A stretch of DNA of 64,000 nucleotides from Nocardiopsis listeri NBRC 13360 (lineage in GTDB: Bacteria > Actinomycetota > Actinomycetes > Streptosporangiales > Streptosporangiaceae): NCBI RefSeq assembly GCF_001570765.1, contig NZ_BCSH01000043.1, positions 1-64,000 of the forward strand. Reading direction: 5' to 3'. Shown here one piece after another: positions 8,498-18,315 of this stretch. Below the pieces are notes generated by a model. That model saw only the letters and a list, made by a program, of their open reading frames with translations. It was not told where the DNA came from and did no database searches. The position numbers were made by a program, and so were the translations under genes. Numbering within the stretch: the first letter of the stretch is position 1; each line of letters opens with the position of its first letter.

Positions 8498-8527
8498 TCG
8501 CCCGGGGGCAGATCTGCCAACGGCAGA
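8498..8527 (-). promoter_or_regulatory. Tandem PopR-box-like operator of the clpP operon
   Basis: 8513-8527 reads TCTGCC-AAC-GGCAGA, a perfect palindrome equal to the core of the Streptomyces PopR consensus TTCTGCC-N3-GGCAGAA. A second, weaker box (TCGCCC-N3-GGCAGA) sits at 8498-8512, so the two centres are 15 bp apart. The site is about 90 bp upstream of the clpP start. Confidence 0.65.
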
Positions 8528-8558
8528 GCCACCCCCGACCAACCTCCGAACATGACGA

Positions 8559-8578
8559 AAGGCCCCGGGCGGGGCCTT
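8559..8578 (-). terminator. Terminator of the marR gene
   Basis: AAGGCCCC and its complement around a 4-base loop; on the minus strand it is followed by TCGTC. It lies 80 bases after the marR stop. Confidence 0.55.
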
Positions 8579-8658
8579 GGAGATGCGCGGACTCGGGGTC
8601 TTGGAGCCCTTGACGGCGGGGGGTGGGGAGGAGAGGGAAGGGGGATGAGGCTGGTCGA

Positions 8659-9153
8659 TCAGGTGTCGTCTATGGCGGCGCGCAGGTCACGGAGCACGTC
8701 GAGCACCAACGGCCGAAGGGAGGGCCTTATGGCGTCGAAGACCTGCTTCTGTTTTCGCTCCAGGTGCTTGCGGCGCTCGGCGAGGACTCGTTCGCCCTCC
8801 GCCGTGACGGTGACCACGGTGCTGCGTTCGTCGCGTTCGGACCGGCGCCGGGCCACCATGCCCTTGCGTTCCAACTGTTGGATCATCCGAGTGGCGGACG
8901 GCGAGGAAACACCCACGATGTGAGCGACCGCACCGACACTCGGGTTGTCCATCCCACGTACCGCCTCCATCAGGAGCGACTGTGTCAGTGTGATCTCCTC
9001 TGCACCACGATGCCCATGCCCACCCCGAGAGCGGGCGTGTAGCGCCGCGTTGATGAGTTCGGTCCAGACGCGCTGGAACTCCTCGAGTTCAGCCGCGTTC
9101 GGATGAGCGCATTCCTGCTGCTCAGAGCAGGAATCGGGGGTCTCTTCGAGCAA
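8659..9153 (-). CDS. MarR-family winged-helix regulator
   Basis: 164 aa. The domain spans about residues 30-150: the recognition region [20 protein letters not shown] is followed by [20 protein letters not shown], the typical MarR helix and wing with the conserved D-x-R-S. The C-terminus is a long basic helix for dimerisation. It is divergent from mrpA, and two adjacent palindromes lie in the shared region, so it probably represses itself and may control the antiporter operon (inference). The ligand is unknown. Confidence 0.88.
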   Translation of the reverse strand: MLEETPDSCSEQQECAHPNAAELEEFQRVWTELINAALHARSRGGHGHRGAEEITLTQSLLMEAVRGMDNPSVGAVAHIVGVSSPSATRMIQQLERKGMVARRRSERDERSTVVTVTAEGERVLAERRKHLERKQKQVFDAIRPSLRPLVLDVLRDLRAAIDDT

Positions 9154-9226
9154 GAAACGGTCCTCGCTGGATGGGCTCTGCGCACGGGTCCCCGACCCGC
9201 GCGGTGGTTTGACGTATGTGTAGTCT

Positions 9227-9252
9227 AGCTATTAAATAGCTTGCGCACGCAA
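9227..9252. promoter_or_regulatory. Two adjacent palindromes between marR and mrpA
   Basis: AGCTATTAAATAGCT (9227-9241) is a perfect palindrome around a central A, followed immediately by TTGCGCACGCAA (9241-9252). AT-rich palindromes of this size next to a divergent marR gene are typical MarR operators. They lie about 75 bp from the marR start and 145 bp from mrpA. Confidence 0.6.
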
Positions 9253-9395
9253 GTTCAAGTAGATCCATGCCCCACCAAAACGGAAACGACACTCCCGTCC
9301 TCTGATCTGTTCCTGGACGGTCTCGTTCTCCACCGGGGTGGTGGACGTCCGCCCGGGCACGTCGGGCGGGCCCGGACCGGTCCGGGAGGGGCGCA

Positions 9396-12377
9396 TTGAC
9401 GACAGTGCTGGTCGCGCATTTCATAACAGCTGCGGTCGCGCCCTTAGTGATACGCCAGTGGGGCCGTAACGGTTTCTACGCGCTGGCGATCGTCCCCGGC
9501 CTGGCGACCGTGTGGACCCTGTTCCAGCTCCCGACCATCCTCAACGGCGGCACGCTGTCGGAGTCGGTGAACTGGGCCCCGGAGTTCTCCCTCCGGCTCG
9601 GCATGCACATGGACGCCCTCGGTCTGGTCATGACGCTCATCGCCGCGGGCGTGGGCACCCTGATCCTGGCCTACTGTGCGCGCTACTTCAGTGACTCCGA
9701 CGAAGGTCTACCGCGCTTCGCGGGCGTGTTCGTCGCGTTCGCCGGCGCGATGCTGGGGCTCGTCCTCGCCGACGACCTCATCCAGCTCTTCATCTACTGG
9801 GAGCTGACCACCGTCTTCTCCTACCTCCTCGTCGGTCACAAGGCCGAGTCGAAGGACAGTAGACGGGCGGCGATGACGGCCTTGGTCGTCACCACGTTCG
9901 GCGGCCTGGCGATGCTGGTCGGCATGATCATGCTCGGCGAGACCGCCGGGACCTACGTGATCTCCGAGATCGTCGCGGACCCGCCCACGGGCGGAGCGGT
10001 GGTCAACTCGGCGCTCGCACTGATCATGGTCGGCGCGATGTCCAAGTCGGCGTTGTTCCCCTTCAGCCTGTGGCTGCCCGCGGCCATGCAGGCGCCCACC
10101 CCGGTCTCCGGTTACCTCCACGCCGCGGCGATGGTCAAGGCCGGTGTCTACCTGGTCGCCCGCCTCACCCCCGCCTTCGGCGACGTGACCGTGTGGACGA
10201 CGATGGCGCTGTTCTTCGGTGTCATCACCATGGTCTTCGGCGGGTGGAAGGCGCTGCGCCAGTTCGACCTCAAGCTCGTCCTGGCCTACGGCACCATCAG
10301 CCAGCTCGGTTTCCTCATCGCCCTGCTCGGCACCGGAACCCGCGCCGGGGCCCTCGCCGGCATCGCGATGCTGGTGGCGCACTCCCTCTTCAAAGCTCCC
10401 CTGTTCCTCGTCGTCGGCATCATCGACCACAGCACGGGAACCCGGGACCTGCGCGAACTCTCCGGCCTGCGCAAGTCCATGCCTGGCACCTTCTGGATCA
10501 CGATCGTGGCGCTGGCCTCGATGTCCGGTCTGCCGCCCACCGCCGGGTTCGTCGCCAAGGAACTCGCCTTCGGGGCCTACGAGGGCGGCGGCGTCGACAC
10601 CCTGGTCCTGGCGGGCCTGGTCCTCGGTTCCGTCTTCACCGTGGCCTACAGCCTCCGTTTCCTCTGGGGCGCCTTCCTCGACAAGGAAGGCGTGCAGCCC
10701 AACGAGGTCCACTCCCCCGGCCCGCTCTTCCTCGCGCCCGCGGTGGTCCTCGCCGCGCTGAGCCTGGTCGGCGGATTCTTCTCCGGAGGGGTCGACCGAC
10801 TCTTCGCCACCTACGCGGACACCGTCCCCATGGGGCCCGGCGAGGAGTACCCCACCTACCTGGCCCTGTGGCACGGCTGGGAGCCACCACTGCTGCTGTC
10901 CGCGATCTGCGTGGTCGGCGGTCTGGTGCTGTTCTACTTCCGGCACCGGGTCGCCTGGCTCGGCAACCGGCTGGCCTACGTCAACCCCGAGCGCAACTAC
11001 CGGCGGCTGATGGCGGGCCTGGAGACCCTGGCCCTTCAGGTCACCGGTAGCACCCAGCGCGGTTCGCTCCCGGTCTACCTCGGCACCATCCTGGTGTTCC
11101 TGGTGGTCGCCGCCGGAATCCCGATGATCACGGGGCGCCTGTGGGAGGGCGACTACCCGACGCTGCGCCTGTGGGACACCCCGGTGCAGCTCATCCCCGC
11201 CCTGATCATCGTGATCACCTGCCTGATGATCCTGTTCGTGCGACGCCGCCTCTTCGCGGTGATCCTCGTCGGCATCGGCGGTTATGGCGTGGGCGCCCTG
11301 TTCTACCTGCAGGGCGCGCCCGACATCGCGCTCACCCAGTTCCTCATCGAGACCGTCAGCCTGGTGGTCTTCGTCCTTGTGCTGCGCCGCTTCCCGTCCC
11401 ACTTCTCGGCGCCCGCGCTCAAGGGCCGCCGGATCTGGAACATGGTGATCGGCGTCGCCACCGGCCTGCTCGTGTCGGCCATGACGTGGTTCGCCCTGGC
11501 CGGTCGACAGGAACCCTCCATCGCGGTGGGCGGACCCGAGGGACCCTCCTACGTGGAGGCGGCGGAGGAGGCCGGCGGGGACAACCTCATCTCCGTACTG
11601 CTGGTCGACGTCCGCGCCTGGGACACCATGGGTGAGATCTCGGTGCTGGCCGCCGCCGCGGCGGGTGTGGCCAGCCTGATGTTCGTGCGACGCCGGGCCC
11701 AGCCCCGCAAGGCCCCCGGTGGTGTGATGGCCCTGTCCGTCACCCGGACACCACCCGAGCCCTCCGACGGGCATGACCGGCTGGACCTGGGCGACCTGAA
11801 GGTCGCTCCCCAGAACATGCACGTCAAGCCCAAGTGGAACCGTTCCTGGTTGCCCGCCGCCGAGGCGATGCCCACCGAACGCAGGTCGATCATCTTCGAG
11901 GTGGTCTCCCGCTTCCTCTTCCCGGTGATCATGGTGATCTCGGTGTACCTGCTGCTGACCGGCCACACCGACCTCGGTGGTGGTTTCGCCGGCGGCATCG
12001 TGGCGGGCCTGGCGTTCATCGTCCGCTACCTCGCTGGTGGTCGCTTCGAGCTCTACGCCACCGCGTGGGTGCAGCCGGGCGCTCTGATCGGTGCCGGCCT
12101 GGCGCTGGCGACGGGCACGGCGATCGGCGGGGCGATCTTCCTCGACGACGTGCTCGCCGGGGCCGACTACTACCTGAACTTCGGGATTCTCGGCGAAGCG
12201 CACGTCACGGTCTCGATGCTGTTCGACATCGGCGTGTACCTGCTGGTCATCGGACTGATCCTGGACATCCTGCGCAGTCTCGGCGCCCGCATCGACGAAC
12301 AGATCGAACGAGACACCGCGCACTCGGAGGCCGTCGATCCGGGTACCTCCGCACGAACCGAGGAGGCCACCTCGTGA
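9396..12377 (+). CDS. mrpA: Mrp cation/proton antiporter subunit MrpA with fused MrpB
   Basis: 993 aa with a TTG start at 9396 preceded by GGGAGGGGCGCA. MrpA is the large membrane subunit of the hetero-oligomeric Na+(K+)/H+ antiporter, related to complex I NuoL. Residues about 60-500 carry the NuoL-like core, including LADDLIQLFIYWELTTVFSY, PTPVSGYLHAAAMVKAGVYL and SMSGLPPTAGFVAKELAFGA. The DUF4040-type segment lies near 610-690. Residues about 830-960 (VISVYLLLTGHTDLGGGFAG) are the MnhB domain, so MrpB is fused, as is usual in the Mrp group with six genes. It heads a tightly overlapping operon of six genes. Confidence 0.95.
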   Translation: MTTVLVAHFITAAVAPLVIRQWGRNGFYALAIVPGLATVWTLFQLPTILNGGTLSESVNWAPEFSLRLGMHMDALGLVMTLIAAGVGTLILAYCARYFSDSDEGLPRFAGVFVAFAGAMLGLVLADDLIQLFIYWELTTVFSYLLVGHKAESKDSRRAAMTALVVTTFGGLAMLVGMIMLGETAGTYVISEIVADPPTGGAVVNSALALIMVGAMSKSALFPFSLWLPAAMQAPTPVSGYLHAAAMVKAGVYLVARLTPAFGDVTVWTTMALFFGVITMVFGGWKALRQFDLKLVLAYGTISQLGFLIALLGTGTRAGALAGIAMLVAHSLFKAPLFLVVGIIDHSTGTRDLRELSGLRKSMPGTFWITIVALASMSGLPPTAGFVAKELAFGAYEGGGVDTLVLAGLVLGSVFTVAYSLRFLWGAFLDKEGVQPNEVHSPGPLFLAPAVVLAALSLVGGFFSGGVDRLFATYADTVPMGPGEEYPTYLALWHGWEPPLLLSAICVVGGLVLFYFRHRVAWLGNRLAYVNPERNYRRLMAGLETLALQVTGSTQRGSLPVYLGTILVFLVVAAGIPMITGRLWEGDYPTLRLWDTPVQLIPALIIVITCLMILFVRRRLFAVILVGIGGYGVGALFYLQGAPDIALTQFLIETVSLVVFVLVLRRFPSHFSAPALKGRRIWNMVIGVATGLLVSAMTWFALAGRQEPSIAVGGPEGPSYVEAAEEAGGDNLISVLLVDVRAWDTMGEISVLAAAAAGVASLMFVRRRAQPRKAPGGVMALSVTRTPPEPSDGHDRLDLGDLKVAPQNMHVKPKWNRSWLPAAEAMPTERRSIIFEVVSRFLFPVIMVISVYLLLTGHTDLGGGFAGGIVAGLAFIVRYLAGGRFELYATAWVQPGALIGAGLALATGTAIGGAIFLDDVLAGADYYLNFGILGEAHVTVSMLFDIGVYLLVIGLILDILRSLGARIDEQIERDTAHSEAVDPGTSARTEEATS

Positions 12378-13207
12378 ACGAGTCGCCAAGTCTGACACTC
12401 GTCATCGTCGTGGGTATCCTCGTCGCGGTCGGCGTCGTGCTGATGTTGGAGCGCAGCCTCACCCGTGTGCTGCTGGGCTTCATCGTGTTCAGCAACGGCG
12501 TGAACCTGATGATCCTGGCGATGGCCGGAGAACCGGGCGGTCCTCCGATCCGGTGGTTCACCGAAGACGTCAACGAGATGACCGACCCGTTGCCACAGGC
12601 GATGATCCTGACGGCCATCGTCATCACCCTCGGCATCACCGCGTTCCTGTTGGCGTTGGCCTACCGGAGCTGGCAGCTGGAGGGCAACGACGAGGTCCAG
12701 GACGACGCCGAGGACCTCCGTATCGTGCAGGGCGAGGGCCGTCGCGCCGTGCGCCAACGCTTCCTGCAGGAACGTCGCCGGCTGCGCGCGGACATCCGTA
12801 GGCAACGGGCCGAACTCCAGGCCACCATCGCCGCGGCCGACGCCCAGGAGCTGGCCGAACAGGCCCGCATCAAGGCGGAGATCGCGGCCGCCCAGGCCGA
12901 GCTCGCCAGGTTCGAGGTCGAGGCCGAGGACGGCGACATCGACGAGCAGTCCCAGGAGACCATGCGTCGTCTGACCCACCGTCGGCAGAGCATGGTCAAC
13001 CAGGTGACGGAACTGCGCGGCCGGATCCGCATGGGGCGCAAGCGACTGCGGGAGCACAGGCGCGCCGACCGCGCCGCCGAACGCGAACTCTGGCGCGAGC
13101 TGCGCCGCCGCATCCGTTCGCAGCGGCGTCAGGCACGTCAGACCATGCGGGCCGAGCGTGAACGCTTGGCCCGCGCGGAAGACAGCGACCTGCAAGGGAA
13201 CGACTGA
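12374..13207 (+). CDS. mrpC: MrpC subunit with long coiled-coil C-terminal extension
   Basis: 277 aa from a GTG that overlaps the mrpA stop by 4 bp. Residues 1-100 are a normal NuoK-like MrpC: three helices including LTLVIVVGILVAVGVVLMLE, LLGFIVFSNGVNLMILAMAG and AMILTAIVITLGITAFLLAL. MrpC is normally 110-150 aa. Here about 170 residues follow, extremely rich in Arg, Glu, Gln and Ala with heptad character (RRLRADIRRQRAELQATIAA, ELAEQARIKAEIAAAQAEL), predicted to form a cytoplasmic coiled coil. The frame is unbroken and has the same codon bias, so the extension is real coding sequence. Confidence 0.92.
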   Translation: MNESPSLTLVIVVGILVAVGVVLMLERSLTRVLLGFIVFSNGVNLMILAMAGEPGGPPIRWFTEDVNEMTDPLPQAMILTAIVITLGITAFLLALAYRSWQLEGNDEVQDDAEDLRIVQGEGRRAVRQRFLQERRRLRADIRRQRAELQATIAAADAQELAEQARIKAEIAAAQAELARFEVEAEDGDIDEQSQETMRRLTHRRQSMVNQVTELRGRIRMGRKRLREHRRADRAAERELWRELRRRIRSQRRQARQTMRAERERLARAEDSDLQGND

Positions 13208-13209
13208 CC

Positions 13210-14868
13210 ATGGAATGGGACTACCTCGCCGGAATCCTGCACTACCTCGTTCCCCTGCCGGTGGTGTTGCCGCTCTTCGCGGCCGGTGTCAAGCTCGCGA
13301 TGGGTATTCGTTGGCCCCGTTTCCAGCAGTGGCTGAGCGTCATCGCGTTGACGCTGGTCCTGCTGATCGGTGCCGCGCTGATGGTGGGCGCCGACATGTT
13401 CGGACCCCAGGCCGTCCAAGTGGGCGGTTGGGAGACCCCGGTCGGCATCACGCTCGTGGCCGACCGGCTGTCCGCGCTGTTGGTGACGGTCTCCTCGGCC
13501 ATCACCCTCGCCGTGCTGGTCTACTCGATCGGTCAGGGCATGGCGGGCAAGGGTGAGGTCGCGCCGCTCTCGGTGTACCAGCCGACCTACCTGATCCTGG
13601 TGGCCGGTGTCTCCAACGCCTTCCTCGCCGGTGACCTGTTCAACCTGTACGTCGGCTTCGAGATCCTACTGACCGCCAGCTACGTGCTGCTGACGCTCGG
13701 CGGTACGCAGTCACGGATGCGGGCGGGCGCCATCTACGTGGTGGTGTCGCTGGTCTCGTCGGTGCTGTTCCTGATCGGTATCGCGCTGGTCTTCGGCGCG
13801 ACCGGTACCGTGAACATGGCGCAGCTGGGCGAGCGACTGCCCGAGATCTCCTCGGAGTTGGCGCTGGTCCTACAGGTCATCCTGTTGGTCGCCTTCGGCA
13901 TCAAGGCCGCTGTCTTCCCGTTGGCCGCGTGGCTGCCGGACTCCTACCCCACCGCTCCGGCCCCGGTCACCGCGGTGTTCGCGGGTCTGCTCACCAAGGT
14001 GGGTGTGTACGCGATCATCCGGACGCAGACCCTGTTCTTTCCCGGCGAGCAACTCAACGACGCCCTGATGTGGGTGGCCCTGGCGACGATGATCCTGGGC
14101 ATCCTGGGCGCGGTGGCACAGACCGACATCAAACGTCTGTTGTCGTTCACCCTGATCAGCCACATCGGCTACATGGTGTTCGGTGTGGCGCTCGGTAGTC
14201 AGTTGGGGATGACGGGCGCCGTTTACTACATCGCCCACCACATCACCGTGCAGACCACGTTGTTCCTGGTGACGGGGCTGATCGAACGAAGGGGTGGGTC
14301 GACGGCGCTGGACCACCTGGGTGGTCTGGCGAAGATGGCGCCGCTCCTGGCCATCCTGTTCTTCATCCCGGCGATGAACCTGGGCGGCATCCCACCGTTG
14401 TCGGGCTTCCTCGGCAAGGTCGGGCTGATGCAGGCCGGTGTGGACGCGGGCACCCCGTTGGCGTACGTGCTGGTCGGCGCCTCGGTGCTCACCAGTCTGC
14501 TGACGCTGTACGTCATCGCACGGGTGTGGAACTACGCGTTCTGGCGCACCCCGTCCGAGGGCATGGTCGCCGAGCCCGGCACGATCCTGGAGGACACCGA
14601 GGAGGAGGACGACTCCACCGCGGCCCTGGGCCCGGGTGAGGCCGTCGGTCCGAGCTCCCGGCTGAGCGACACCTCGACCGCGGCCACCCCGGTGGTGACC
14701 TCGGTGGTCCTGCCCAAGAGCATGGTGGGCGCCACGATCGGCCTGGTCGCCTTCGGTCTGGCCATGACCGTGTTCGCAGGACCGCTCATCGGCTACTCGT
14801 CGGACGCCGCGACCGACCTGCAGGAACGTACGCCCTACATCGAGGCGGTCCTCGGAGGGTCCCGATGA
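13210..14868 (+). CDS. mrpD: Mrp antiporter subunit MrpD
   Basis: 552 aa, NuoM/NuoN-like proton-conducting subunit with about 14 hydrophobic helices. Conserved features include FNLYVGFEILLTASYVLLTL, the lysine-bearing FGIKAAVFPLAAWLPDSYPT with APAPVTAVFAGLLTKVGVYA, and ISHIGYMVFGVALG. A hydrophilic acidic/Ser-Thr-rich loop of about 50 residues near 455-500 precedes the last helix and is longer than usual. The start lies 2 bp after the mrpC stop, and its end overlaps mrpE by 4 bp. Confidence 0.95.
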   Translation: MEWDYLAGILHYLVPLPVVLPLFAAGVKLAMGIRWPRFQQWLSVIALTLVLLIGAALMVGADMFGPQAVQVGGWETPVGITLVADRLSALLVTVSSAITLAVLVYSIGQGMAGKGEVAPLSVYQPTYLILVAGVSNAFLAGDLFNLYVGFEILLTASYVLLTLGGTQSRMRAGAIYVVVSLVSSVLFLIGIALVFGATGTVNMAQLGERLPEISSELALVLQVILLVAFGIKAAVFPLAAWLPDSYPTAPAPVTAVFAGLLTKVGVYAIIRTQTLFFPGEQLNDALMWVALATMILGILGAVAQTDIKRLLSFTLISHIGYMVFGVALGSQLGMTGAVYYIAHHITVQTTLFLVTGLIERRGGSTALDHLGGLAKMAPLLAILFFIPAMNLGGIPPLSGFLGKVGLMQAGVDAGTPLAYVLVGASVLTSLLTLYVIARVWNYAFWRTPSEGMVAEPGTILEDTEEEDDSTAALGPGEAVGPSSRLSDTSTAATPVVTSVVLPKSMVGATIGLVAFGLAMTVFAGPLIGYSSDAATDLQERTPYIEAVLGGSR

Positions 14869-15473
14869 ACGCTCTACAGATCAAGAAGAAGATCGGTGCG
14901 CGCGCCCTGCGCAGTCGCATCGGCAAGGTGCAGATCCCCGTCGCCCTCGGGATGACCGTGGTCTGGATGCTGCTGTTCGACGCCTTCCGGCTGCGCCCGG
15001 AGACGTTGGGCATCGCCGTCCTGGGCTTCGGGGTGTCGGTGCTCATCATGATGGTCTTCCCACTACCGCCGATCGTTCCGGGTTTCCGGTTCTGGCCGTT
15101 GCGGGGGCCCTACATGGTCCTGTACATCCTGGGCCAGATGTTCGTCGCGAGCCTCCAGGTGAGCTCCTGGGTGCTGCGTCCCGGGCCGCCGAAGAGCTCG
15201 GTGGTGGCGGTGCGCATGCGCACCGAATCCGACTTGATCATGGTGTGCGTGGCCATCGCCACCTCGATCATCCCGGGCAGTGTGATCGTGGAGGCCTCCC
15301 AACCCGAACGCATCCTGTACGTGCACGTGCTGGGCGCGCAGAACGAAGAGGAAGCGGTCGAGGCGAAGAAGGGCATCTACGTACTCGAGGAACGCATCGC
15401 CCGCGGAATCGGCACCCGGGAGAACATCGCCGAGTTGGAGGCCGCCTTGGCCACCGAGCGGAGGAACACGTGA
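14865..15473 (+). CDS. mrpE: Mrp antiporter subunit MrpE
   Basis: 202 aa. N-terminal helices (QIPVALGMTVVWMLLFDAFR, VLGFGVSVLIMMVFPLPP, YMVLYILGQMFVASLQVS) are followed by the conserved cytoplasmic domain with VAVRMRTESDLIMVCVAIAT, SIIPGSVIVEAS and LYVHVLG. MrpE is required for assembly and full activity of the antiporter. Both ends overlap neighbouring genes by 4 bp, indicating translational coupling. Confidence 0.93.
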   Translation: MNALQIKKKIGARALRSRIGKVQIPVALGMTVVWMLLFDAFRLRPETLGIAVLGFGVSVLIMMVFPLPPIVPGFRFWPLRGPYMVLYILGQMFVASLQVSSWVLRPGPPKSSVVAVRMRTESDLIMVCVAIATSIIPGSVIVEASQPERILYVHVLGAQNEEEAVEAKKGIYVLEERIARGIGTRENIAELEAALATERRNT

Positions 15474-15802
15474 ACACTCTGTGGACCGTCATCGCCGTCC
15501 TACTCGGTGTGGCCGCGCTGCTCGGCACCATCCGGCTCCTGCTGGGACCGAGCATCCTCGACCGGGCACTGTCCGTCGACGCCCTGTTGGCCTTCGCGGT
15601 GACCGGCCTGGGCGCCTACGCGGCGTTCAACCGGGACCCCACGGTACTGCCCACCCTGTTGGTGCTGTCCCTACTGGGTTTCGTGGGTTCGGTCAGCGTC
15701 GCCAAGTTCGTCGCCCGCCGCACCCAGGAGGACGACGACGATGAGCAGATCGTGCTCCCCGTCGTCGAGAACACGGTCGAAGGGGAGGGGAAGAAGTCAT
15801 GA
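15470..15802 (+). CDS. mrpF: Mrp antiporter subunit MrpF
   Basis: 110 aa from a GTG overlapping the mrpE stop. Three helices: LWTVIAVLLGVAALLGTIRL, then GPSILDRALSVDALLAFAVT (the conserved G-P-x-x-x-D-R motif) and VLPTLLVLSLLGFVGSVSVA. The C-terminus is an acidic tail (TQEDDDDEQIV). It is a small integral membrane subunit of the Mrp complex, and it ends in a 4-bp overlap with mrpG. Confidence 0.93.
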   Translation: MNTLWTVIAVLLGVAALLGTIRLLLGPSILDRALSVDALLAFAVTGLGAYAAFNRDPTVLPTLLVLSLLGFVGSVSVAKFVARRTQEDDDDEQIVLPVVENTVEGEGKKS

Positions 15803-16203
15803 GCGATCAGATCGTCCAGATCATGGACTGGGCCGGAATCCTGTGCATCCTGGCCGGGGCGCTGTTGTCCTTCATCGCCGGCATCGGTCTGGTCCGTTTC
15901 CCCGACCTGCTGTCCCGCATGCACGCGGCTTCCAAGCCCCAGGTGTTGGGTTTGCTGCTGGTGTTGGTGGGGATCGGGTTCCGGCTCCTTCCGGCGGAGG
16001 CGACCGGCATCTTCAGTCTCGGCACGCTGCTCCTGGTGGGACTGTTCCAGGTGGTGACGGTACCGGTGGCCGGGCACATCGTGGCCCGGGTGGGCTACCG
16101 GACCGGTCGGATCCGCCACGACCTGGTGAGCACCGACGAGCTGGCCGAGCGGCTGGCCACCCGACGCTCCGCCCCCGACACCTCCGAGGACACGGTTTCC
16201 TAG
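15799..16203 (+). CDS. mrpG: Mrp antiporter subunit MrpG
   Basis: 134 aa. Conserved MnhG pattern GIGLVRFPDLLSRMHAASKP with helices on both sides (GILCILAGALLSFIAGIGLV, VLGLLLVLVGIGFRLL, TLLLVGLFQVVTVPVAGHIV). The hydrophilic C-terminal 35 residues are dispensable-looking. It is the last gene of the operon and is followed at once by a strong hairpin. The whole set gives a complete MrpA(B)CDEFG antiporter for sodium and pH homeostasis. Confidence 0.93.
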   Translation: MSDQIVQIMDWAGILCILAGALLSFIAGIGLVRFPDLLSRMHAASKPQVLGLLLVLVGIGFRLLPAEATGIFSLGTLLLVGLFQVVTVPVAGHIVARVGYRTGRIRHDLVSTDELAERLATRRSAPDTSEDTVS

Positions 16204-16208
16204 GCATG

Positions 16209-16249
16209 ACCGGGGCCGGTCGGGTCCCCTCCTCCCGACCGGCCCCGGT
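16209..16249. terminator. Bidirectional terminator between mrpG and the DUF779 gene
   Basis: A perfect 16-bp inverted repeat beginning ACCGGGGCCGGTCGGG with a 9-base loop, then TCCCTTATTC on the plus strand. It lies between convergent genes and should serve both. Confidence 0.85.
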
Positions 16250-16253
16250 TCCC

Positions 16254-16663
16254 TTATTCGGTAGTGGTCTGCGTGTCCGGTCGAATCGCCTCCTCGTCGC
16301 TCATCAACCGGGACCGGATCAGGAACCGCTGTCCGGTCGGGGCCTCCACGGAGAACCCCGACCCCCGTCCGGGAACGACGTCGATGGTCAGGTGGGTGTG
16401 GCTCCACAGCTCGAACTGCGAGCGGGACATCCACACCGGCACCGGCTCCGGCAGCCCCACGTCCAGGTCCGCGAGGTGCACGTCGGAGGCTCCGGTACGG
16501 AACTCCCCCAGCGGATAGCACATCGGTGAACTGCCGTCACAGCAGCCGCCGGACTGGTGGAACATCAGCGGACCGTGGTCGGCGGTCAGCTCCCGCAGCA
16601 GGGCCGCCGCGGGGTCGGTCACCGCCACCCGCTCCCCCGTGGTCTCGCCGCCGGAGGTGCCCA

Positions 16664-16664
<1 letters not shown>
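16254..16664 (-). CDS. DUF779 protein (aldehyde dehydrogenase companion)
   Basis: 136 aa; the ATG overlaps the stop of the aldehyde dehydrogenase gene. Family pattern: MFHQSGGCCDGSSPMCYPLG with three clustered cysteines, PVWMSRSQFELWSHTHLTID and the C-terminal GFSVEAPTGQRFLIRSR. DUF779 genes are repeatedly coupled to acetaldehyde dehydrogenase genes in actinobacteria and proteobacteria. The cysteine cluster suggests metal binding or thiol chemistry, but the biochemical role is not established. Confidence 0.88.
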
Positions 16665-18187
<1,523 letters not shown>

Positions 18188-18279
18188 GGGTGTGCCTCCT
18201 TCGACGTGGGAGCGCCGGTGGTCCCCGCCCCGGCGCGGAATTCCCAGGGACGGTCGAGTGTGACGCTAGTTACGTCGAG

Positions 18280-18299
18280 GTTGCGACCACGTTGCAACG
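18280..18299. promoter_or_regulatory. Candidate operator upstream of the aldehyde dehydrogenase gene
   Basis: GTTGC and GCAAC arms (18280-18298) with a 9-bp spacer overlap the perfect palindrome CGTTGCAACG (18290-18299). The site lies about 100 bp before the dehydrogenase start, between it and the stop of the GAF regulator, the natural target position for that regulator. Confidence 0.45.
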
Positions 18300-18315
18300 G
18301 TGCGCGAACCCGCGT

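Noticed and set aside
9708-12398. An 896-codon open frame antisense to mrpA
   Set aside because: It mirrors the codon periodicity of the strongly supported mrpA frame, is low-complexity (Asp/His/Gln/Gly-rich) and has no domain; it is a high-GC shadow frame.
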